Part shown: positions 56,700-64,000 of the stretch, piece by piece | How positions within the stretch are numbered: the stretch's first letter is position 1 | Layout of the letters: each line of letters begins with the position of its first letter | Origin: Boesenbergia rotunda | Lineage: Eukaryota; Streptophyta; Magnoliopsida; Zingiberales; Zingiberaceae | Direction: 5' to 3' | Length of the DNA: 64,000 bases | NCBI GenBank assembly: GCA_024364735.1 | Contig: JAGFNQ010008758.1 | Span: forward strand, 26,994-90,993 | The notes under the pieces: model-generated | What the model saw: only the letters and a program-made list of their open reading frames with translations | Told to the model about the DNA's origin: nothing | The model's database searches: none | Made by a program: the position numbers and the translations under genes

Positions 56700-57440
56700 G
56701 ATCACCATTAATATCTTATATTATAAAAAATAATATTATATCTTATATTAACATGAATTCATGATGAAATAAAATTACTTTTAATTTTAATTTTTCATTT
56801 AATAATAAAAATTGACATATATATATATTATCACTAAACATATTATTTGAATTATATAAGATTCCTATGCATCGCACGGGTATTATATTAGTATTATTGT
56901 AAATTTGTGATGATTATTCTTTTTTATTGTAAATTTTGTTGTTAATTTGTAATAATTTTTTTTATAAAAATTCATCGCTAAATTACTATTATATATGTAT
57001 ATAATTTTATTATTTAAACAAATTATATTCCTTTTTCCTATAAGTTATAATCAAGTAAATAGTAAAGTTTTATTGATAGTTTTATGAATTCAATATTAAG
57101 TGAATAAAATAACATAGTAATTAAGAGAGTTAAATAAGATAAATAAATTTAATAAGTTAATGGTAGAATAGTTTGGCATTAAATAATTCAAGGTAAATAC
57201 TGGGAAAATTTGCTTTAATCGAAATATATAATAATTCACGTAAAAAAAATTAAGGTAAATAAGTTTAAAAAATTAGTTTAAATATAAAGATAAAATAGCC
57301 CACATCCAAGAATTCAAGATAAGTAGATTTAAAAAATATTTTAAATAGAAATATAGAATGAACCACACCGTTAATATTATTAAAATATTATAAATATATT
57401 AAATAAAAAATTATTATTAAAAAATTTAAATAATTTTTTA
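56700..57440. other. AT-rich intergenic DNA
   Basis: Very AT-rich, with short TA runs near 56815-56830. No genes or complete repeats were recognised. Confidence 0.5.
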
Positions 57441-57740
57441 AATTGGCAGTGTGGCTGGGACAGTGGGAGAGGAGGCGGAAGATGCCGACAAACAAGAGGA
57501 GGGAGCCGATGACGAAGTCAGGGCGGTACCGACTGCTAAAGGCGAAGAACTTTATGAACACCGTTAAGGGTGGATTTACACATGGACAGAAATCTATAGC
57601 TAATTTAGTGATAAAAGTAAATTTTCATCGTAAAATTTAACCATGAAATTTAAATTAGCATTAGAAATTTAATTTCGTGTCTATTGCATTAACGACCACA
57701 AAATTTGTGATAAAAAATTTCGCTAATGAATCACTAAATA
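57441..57740. other. GC-richer island and AT fold-back, possible MITE or gene-fragment remnant
   Basis: A 120-base island (57443-57565) of higher GC encodes a short basic open frame (MPTNKRREPMTKSGRYR) not recognised as any family. It passes into a stretch with AAATTTAAATT-type inverted sequences and ACCACAAAATTTGTG, a perfect CACAAA/TTTGTG palindrome. Terminal inverted repeats and a target duplication could not be defined. Confidence 0.3.
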
Positions 57741-57875
57741 CAAAATGTTGTTTTTCTTAGTATTAAAGATAGATGGATGGATTGATGGCTTGCAAATGTA
57801 ACACCGACCATTTTTATATTTAGTGTTTGGTTTTGGTGAATAAATTACGACATCATATGATAAACTATCTTAACT

Positions 57876-57878
57876 CCC

Positions 57879-57921
<43 letters not shown>
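57876..57921. repeat. Poly(C) followed by (CT)n microsatellite
   Basis: A run of about 14 C, then about 16 CT units. Confidence 0.95.
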
Positions 57922-57924
<3 letters not shown>

Positions 57925-57935
57925 CTTCCAATGTC

Positions 57936-58020
57936 ATACTATTAATTCTTTTCTTATATGGGGCCTGGGTGGGAGCCGCTAAGGTGACGATTCCACCTTT
58001 TACTATTAATTCTTTTCTTA
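57936..58020. repeat. Direct repeat TACTATTAATTCTTTTCTTA flanking about 45 bases
   Basis: The 20-mer occurs at about 57940 and again at about 58001. Between them is a GC-rich segment with GGGCCTGGGTGGGAGCC, unlike its AT-rich surroundings; it resembles a filler or small insertion bounded by a duplication. Confidence 0.7.
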
Positions 58021-58626
58021 GAAAAAAATTCCTATTATCTCTTAATTATTTAGCAATCATCTATAAATTAACTCCGTGATTTATTTCACTTCACATAATT
58101 TGGAGACTGTAAATGGCACATGGGCTAAGTGTAGCTATCTTTTACTATAATTCGACACTATTAACACTAGGGTAAAATTGAATTCGGGAACTCATTTGTA
58201 ATACAAACTAATTTGATACTTGTTGTAACCAACGTTACATGTTATTATTATTATTGGTAATTTAGTTTTGGTTTTTTTTACCATACACTATTAACACTAG
58301 GGAGATTTACATAGGGACTAAAAGGGCTCATGTATATTTGTTGATTGAATTGGTAATTAATTCGTCGATTTACTATTTAATTAGGGGTCGTGATTAGGTC
58401 TACTTATATATGCCCTTAAAAAATTTTATTTTAACCCTAGAGCGTAGTTAGGTTGATAATCATGTGATAGATTTATAAAATTAAAGAACTTTACTCTACT
58501 TAGTATATATCATCTTTAGAGCAATAACTTTGACTAAAGCTACGTCATGTTAGGACAGCATTGTAACGTTATGGGCCTTAGAGTATGTAGTATGTTCTGG
58601 AAACGAATCAACGCGGATGATGAGTC

Positions 58627-58631
58627 ACCAA
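58627..58631. repeat. Left target-site duplication of element I (ACCAA)
   Basis: ACCAA precedes the LTR at 58632 and follows the other LTR at 62868-62872. Confidence 0.85.
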
Positions 58632-58884
58632 TAAAAGAGATTAAAGAAAATAATTTTATATTATTATATTATTAGACATTTTCCTTATTAATCTATTAAT
58701 TGACAGATTCTTTATAAATCTGTTAATTAACAGTTTCGTTATTAATTTTTCATTTGACTAGGTCTCCTAAGGTCCCTATAAATTGTGTATCTCATGGACA
58801 AGTTTTTTTCAATCAAGAAAGTTATTTTATTATCTCTTTCTTTCTCTCTACCTCTCTTCTCTCTCTACTTCTTTTACTTTAATA
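58632..58884 (+). repeat. Element I 5' LTR (253 bp)
   Basis: Contains a TATA-like CTATAAATT at about 58777 and CT-rich sequence near the end. Ends directly at the primer-binding site. Confidence 0.9.
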
Positions 58885-58899
58885 TGGTATCAGAGTCAT
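58885..58899 (+). other. Element I primer-binding site
   Basis: TGGTATCAGAGTCAT, initiator Met tRNA type, with no gap from the LTR. Confidence 0.9.
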
Positions 58900-59097
58900 A
58901 GCTCCTCATACCTGACGTGTCGCTATTTTTATGCAACGTCTTTCTTCTTCTTCATGTGACGCTTGCTATCGCCATTTTTTTTCCGAAAAAAAAACTTCCT
59001 CCTCTATTTTTTTTATTTTGGCTCGTCATCCTCGTTCCTCGTTTTTATCACCCGCCAACTCATGACGGGAAAGTAGGGGAAAAGAGGAATAGTCTCT

Positions 59098-62000
59098 GTG
59101 CCTTTTGGCCCAAGCTACAACAATTTTTGGTTCTTTATTATTATTTTGATGTCGAATATTCAGATATGTCAAATTTGCCTCCAATTTGGACACACTGGTA
59201 TTCAATGTCCTAAAAGACTTGACAGAACCTTCATCAATGGTCCTTCAGCTTTAAGAAGATGTCAAATTTGTCTCCAAATTGGACATACTGGTATTCAATG
59301 TCCTAAAAGACTCGACAGAACCTTTATCGGTGGCTCTTTAGCTTTAAGAGAATCTTTAACTTCACAAGTTCATCCTAAAGCTCTCTCATCTGTGCCTACT
59401 CATGGCAAACCTTCAAAATTTTTATCTACTGAATGGTATATTGACACTGGAGCAACTCATCATGTCACATCAGACTACAATATCTTTACAGAAGTACTAC
59501 CATACACTGGTTCGGATACGGTACAAGTAGGTGATAGCTCAGGTTTGCATATTACTAATCTTGGAAACACATACATTCATTTATCTAATCGTACTTTTCA
59601 CATGCGTAACATCTTTCATGTTCCATCCATTACTAAAAATTTACTCTCCGTACATCAATTTTCCCTTGATAACAATGTCTTTTTTGAATTTCATCATGAT
59701 CATTATCTTATAAAAGATAGAGGAACAAATACTACTGTATTTCTTGGGAAAATAAAAAATGGCCTCTATTATCTTCAAAATTCTTCAATCAAAGCTTTTA
59801 TTGGTGAACGCACAAATAAACTAGCCAGGCATGCTCGACTTGGTCATCCTTCCCTTCGTATTGTTCAGTCGATCATAAATAGGTATGATTTACCTACTTC
59901 CTCTACTTCATCTCCATCTCATTCATGTGAGGCATGCATGGAATCTAAAAGTCATAAGTTACATTTTTCTTCATCTGAACGCATTTCCAATTTTCCACTT
60001 GAAATAATTCATTCTGATATTTGGGGTCCTGCACCTATCTTGTCTAACCAAGGTTTCTTATATTATGTTACCCTCATTGATCATTTTAGTAAATACACTT
60101 GGCTTTATCTTATGAAAAGAAAATCTGATTTATTTGATATATTCTGTAATTTTTAAAAACAAGTTGAATGATATTTTAATCGCAAAATACTCTCTCTTCA
60201 TTCTGATTGGGGAGGAGAATATCAAGCTCTTCATTGTCATCTTATCTCTTGTGGGATTGTTCATCGAGTCTCTTGCCCTCACACTCCAGAACAAAATGGC
60301 TCTGCTGAGAGAAAACATAGACATATAGTTGAAACTGCCTTAGCTCTTCTTCATCATGCATCGGCTCCGCGAAAATTTTGGGATGAAGCTGTTTGTACTG
60401 CAGTATATCTCATAAATCGACTTCCTACTCCATTGCTCAATCATAAGTGTCCTTTGGAAAAACTTTATAATCAAACTCCTGAATACACCTTTCTTTGAAT
60501 CTTTGGTTGCGCATGTTATCCATGGTTACGCCCCTACTCTAAACACAAACTTGACTCTCGTTCATTATTATGTGTTTTCCTTGGTTATAGTAATATGCAT
60601 CATGGGTATCGTTGCTTACATATACCAACTGGACGGATATATACATCACGACATGTTACTTTTGATGAATCTTGGTTCCCTTTTACGGTAGCCTCTTCAA
60701 CCTCTTCTCCAGATACAGGTGGTACTTTCTTGATGTCACCCAACATTATCAGAAGAGATGACATCCTAGGTTCTGCTCCGGAGCTCCCTAATAACTCTCC
60801 TATTCCATCAGAATCGCCTCAAGTTGCTGCTCCAACCTTAGAAGTCTCACCAGCCGAAGATAATATGCTCTCTAGCTCTGGATCCTCGGATAATACAGGT
60901 TCGGCAATAAACTCACCATGCCAACCCACTTCCTCATCACCATCAACAAGTGATTCAGATGATAATGCTCCTCGTCGCATGCTTCCCTTAAGTGACATAT
61001 ATGCATGATGTCCACCAATGGCTACTCGATATCCTCTTCCTCGAGCTCTAGTGGTTTCCTCAAAAACTATTGAATCAACTTGCTTTACACAGGCAAACAA
61101 GGATCCAAATTGGCGTAATGCAATGGCTACAGAATTTGATGCACTTCTTCGCAATGGAACATGGAGCCTAGTTCCGCGCACTCTGTCAATGAATGTTGTA
61201 GGCTCAAAATGGATATTCCGTCTTAAGCATCGAGCTGATGGTTCTCTTGAACGGTATAAAGCCCGCCTTGTAGCCAAAGATTTAGTTAACAACCAGGTAT
61301 TGACTTCAATGACACCTTCAGCCCTGTCATCAAAATTACATCTGTCAGATTATTGTTATCAATAGCTATTAGTTCTAATTGGTCTATCCGACAATTAGAC
61401 GTTTCTAATACATTTCATCATGGTATTCTTGAGGAAACGGTTTTTATGGAGCAACCACCTGGGTTTATTCATCCACAATTTATATCTCATGTTTGTCATC
61501 TCAAGAAATCTTTATATGGTCTTCGGCAAGCTCCTCGTGCATGGTTTCATCGATTATCTAAATGGTTACAGACTCAAGGTTTTTCTGGATAAAAAACTGA
61601 CTCCTCTCTATTCTACAGACATAATGATGGATCTATGATATTTTTTCTTATTTATGTGGATGACATTCTATTAACTGACAATGATCAAAAGAGCATCTCA
61701 AATTTATTAAGTCTTCTCAATCAGGAATTTCCTATTCGAGATTTAGGAAATGCTCGTTTTTTTCTTGGTATTGAACTTATTCCACATGATGAAGGTTATA
61801 TTCTCTCTCAAAGCAAATATATTACTGGGCTTCTTCAAAGAGCTAAAATGGATGGAGCACGTCCGATCTCTACACCTATTGCTCCAAATAATGTCTCTAC
61901 ACCTTCTTCCTCTTCAGTGATGGTTGATCCCCAGGTTTATCGAAGTATTGTTGGAGCTTTACAGTATGTTACTATTACGCGCCCTGATATTACATTTGTA

Positions 62001-62626
62001 GTAAATCGTGCTTGTCAGTTCATGCATACTCCTACTGAACAAAATTGGGAAGGTGTGAAGAAAATATTTCGTTATCTCAAAGGCACAATTCTACATGGTC
62101 TTCTTTTATATCGATACTCATCTCGAGATTTACATGCCTATAGCGATGCGGATTGGGCTAGTTCTCCTGAAGATAGACGCTCTACTAGTGGATATGCAAT
62201 ATTTCTTGGATGAAATCTTATTTCTTGGAATTCGAAAAAGCAACCTACAGTATCTCGTTCAAGCACTGAATTTGAATATAAAGCTATAGCCAATGCAACG
62301 TCAGAAATTATTTGGCTTCAATCCCTTCTTTCGGAACTTCATCTTGCATCAGATATTGCACCAAAAATTTGGTGTGATAACATTGGAGCAACATATCTTA
62401 CATCAAATCCAGTATTTCATGCTCGTACAAAATATGTTGAAATTGATTATCATTTTGTTCGAGAGCGCGTGTCAAACAAACAATTATCTGTTTTTTATAT
62501 CTCTGCAGAAGATCAAATTGCTGATATCTTTACCAAGCCATTATCCAAACAACGATTTAGCAAGTTATCATGCAAACTCAACGTCCGAGATCTCTCGTTA
62601 AGTTTGTCGGGGGGTAAAAGAGATTA
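59098..62626 (+). pseudogene. pol: Element I gag remnant and pol
   Basis: Only about 200 bases separate the primer-binding site from the first knuckle, so most of gag is deleted. Two tandem CCHC knuckles (CQICLQFGHTGIQC and CQICLQIGHTGIQC) start 93 bases apart. Then protease (WYIDTGATHHVTSD), GAG-pre-integrase (ARHARLGHPSLR), and integrase (HSDIWGP, HSDWGGEY, EQNGSAERKHRH). A stop at 60154-60156 and a frame change lie within integrase. RT has RYKARLVAKD, WSIRQLDVSNTFHHG, QPPGFIHPQ, LYGLRQAPRAW and YVDDILLTDN, with breaks near 61290, 61365 and 61590. RNase H has YSDADWASSPEDRRSTSG, a stop at about 62211, then [11 protein letters not shown] and [16 protein letters not shown], ending at 62624-62626. 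Confidence 0.9.
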
Positions 62627-62867
62627 AAGAAAATAGTTTTATATTATTATATTATTAGACATTTTCCTTATTAATCTGTTAATTGACAGATTCTTTATAA
62701 ATCTGTTAATTAACAGTTTCGTTATTAATTTTTTATTTGACTAGGTCTCCTAAGGTCCCTATAAATTGTGTATCTCATGGACAAATTTTTTTCAATCAAG
62801 AAAGTTATTTTATTATCTCTTTCTTTCTCTCTACATCTCTTCTCTCTCTACTTCTTTTACTTTAATA
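62615..62867 (+). repeat. Element I 3' LTR (253 bp)
   Basis: Preceded by TTTGTCGGGGGG, the likely polypurine tract. The pol frame ends just inside the LTR at 62626. Confidence 0.9.
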
Positions 62868-62872
62868 ACCAA

Positions 62873-63330
62873 GGTGCAGCCCACAAGGATGGCGATAAAG
62901 AAAAAACGATCGCGCCCTGCGAGATCAACACGAGGGTTAATAGGAACACACCGGAAGGGTTTCTGGCGAAGCCCACTCTGACGCTCAAGTTAGGAATCAC
63001 ATTTATCTTAGAAGGACAACGAGGAAATAGAATTGTCTTAGGTTCGGAACGCTTACCCCCTACCTGGATGCGGAAGCACCTTATATACATGAGGGCTTTG
63101 TTACACGTGTCTTCACATTCTCCTCCACGTTCCATAATCGTCGGTTACGTGATAACTTTTAGATAACGGCCGCTGCGATCATTAAAGCCTTAATTGCCGC
63201 GTGTAGTGGACAATAATCATCCGATGACTTTCCTGATCTGGAAAGAGAATGACTACTTGAAGTAGGACTGTCAGATGCATTGATTGTTGGGCTCCACTCT
63301 CCCGAGCAAGTCTCGGGATCTCCTCTCCCA
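62873..63330. other. LTR-like DNA into which element I inserted
   Basis: GC-moderate sequence with GGCGAAGCCCACTCTGACGCTC, a TATA-like TTATATACATGAGG near 63083 and no credible gene. Joining it across ACCAA to 58560-58626 gives a continuous older sequence. It has the look of a degraded gypsy or non-autonomous LTR, but no ends were found. Confidence 0.35.
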
Positions 63331-63333
63331 GGA

Positions 63334-63490
63334 TGACCTCGGGCGTTTGTCCTCCTGAGGTGGTCTCGAGAGCCTACGGTCCGGTATGACCTCGGGCGTC
63401 TGTCTTCCCGAGGTGGTCTTGGGAGCCTAAGACCCGACTTGACTTCGGGCGTCTGTCCTCCCGAGGTAGTCTCAGGAGTTCGACCTCGAC
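63334..63490. repeat. 53-bp tandem repeat GACCTCGGGCGTCTGTCCTC
   Basis: Three units start near 63334, 63388 and 63440, each with TGACYTCGGGCGTYTGTC, CCCGAGGTGGTCT and GGGAGCCT. CCTCGGG/CCCGAGG makes each unit a potential hairpin. Confidence 0.85.
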
Positions 63491-64000
63491 GGTCTAATTC
63501 GATGAATCCTGACATGTAATTTTTCCGTGTCACGTGTCAATCCTAGAATGCTCAACTCCATCAGAGTAATTTAACTCAAATTGCATGGCTTTTAAAATGA
63601 CACCATCTTAAAGCAGTTTTGATTTAAATTGCATCATCTTAGAGCTGCTTTGGTCAAAGAGTCGAGCACATTGGAGTATTCATATATCAAATTATGGGTG
63701 GTGTGTTGGTTTGATATTTTTTTAAAAAAGAGATGTTCATTTTACAATATGAATGAATAATCAGGAGCTTTTGATTGTCTATTTAAAAAATCATTTTTTA
63801 TATTTTATTATAATTCAGATATTTTTGGAATTCATCTGATTAATATCGAAGATAGACGATTTTTTTTCTCTTATTCGCTTTATATACATTAAGAAATCAA
63901 TCGATTAAAATATTCATCTCAGGTTTTTTTATTTCTTTTATTAATTCTCCGAACGTTTTATCCATGTTTTTTTTCTCAGTTATACTTTTAATTAATAGTA
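63491..64000. other. AT-rich sequence at right window edge
   Basis: No gene or element end was recognised. GCATGGCTTTTAAAATGACACC and AAATTGCATCATCTTAGAGC contain small repeats only. Confidence 0.5.

Larger units (their letters stand above)
58632..62867 (+). mobile_element. Element I: short-LTR Ty1/copia with TA...TA LTRs
   Basis: Two 253-bp LTRs (58632-58884 and 62615-62867) differ at five positions by eye. They start TAAAAGAG and end CTTTAATA and are flanked by ACCAA. The primer-binding site TGGTATCAGAGTCAT touches the 5' LTR at 58885. The interior carries a gag remnant reduced to zinc knuckles and a nearly full pol. Not a Sirevirus: the LTRs are short and it has no extra region. The low LTR divergence makes it one of the younger insertions, yet pol is already broken. 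Confidence 0.9.

Overview
The window is nuclear DNA of a flowering plant. The evidence is a plant-type U2 snRNA gene with its USE and TATA boxes, a nuclear insertion of plastid trnA(UGC) DNA, a plant L1-type LINE with an RNase H domain, and a dense nest of Ty1/copia elements of the Sirevirus (SIRE/Maximus) type. Species or family cannot be fixed from the sequence alone. Almost all coding capacity belongs to transposable elements. No intact ordinary cellular protein gene was found.

Layout. 1-1.6 kb: multi-exon remnant of a Ulp1-like (C48) protease gene with a premature stop. 2.1-2.5 kb: a 225-bp tandem duplication ending at a single N (2534). 2.5-5.75 kb: minus-strand LTR element E (PBS and 2.26-kb LTR). 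5.75-22.46 kb: minus-strand Sirevirus A, whose LTR is cut by E and whose gag is cut by plus-strand element B (13278-22366, TSD CCTTG). B is flanked by two LTRs but has no pol; in its place is an intron-containing gene with its own promoter. B's gag carries a 537-bp hAT-type MITE. 22.46-35.8 kb: minus-strand Sirevirus D, whose LTR is split by the complete Sirevirus C (23261-33032, TSD GTGTG). 35.8-45.7 kb: an E-type LTR fragment (E2) cut by minus-strand Sirevirus G, whose pol is split by a 4-kb solo LTR H (TSD GGTAG). 45.7-49.4 kb: plus-strand Sirevirus F (same family as A), ending abruptly in a 5'-truncated LINE (49377-55592). 55.6-58.6 kb: low-complexity intergenic DNA holding the U2 gene and the plastid insertion. 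58.6-62.9 kb: a smaller plus-strand copia element (I) with non-canonical TA...TA LTRs and TSD ACCAA. 62.9-64 kb: LTR-like sequence with 53-bp repeats.

How the parts relate. The nesting gives a relative order: A is older than B and D, D is older than C and E2, and E2 is older than G, then H and F. The distal halves of A, D, E2, G and F should all lie to the right of F but none is present, so a deletion, rearrangement or assembly join lies at the LINE boundary. Elements B, C and G share one LTR family; C is the autonomous type (gag-pol) and B looks like a pol-replaced non-autonomous derivative.

The most unusual signals are in the LTRs. (1) B, C and G carry an array of about ten small hairpins with a constant purine-rich loop and changing but still complementary stems. 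(2) F carries an independent hairpin array of the same logic. (3) Each family carries its own multi-copy palindrome (GGGCGCCC, CTGATCGGTC/GACCGATCAG or CAGTCGACTG) upstream of a TATA box, and in A and B the same palindromes are repeated upstream of an internal TATA box that drives an extra, intron-containing gene.
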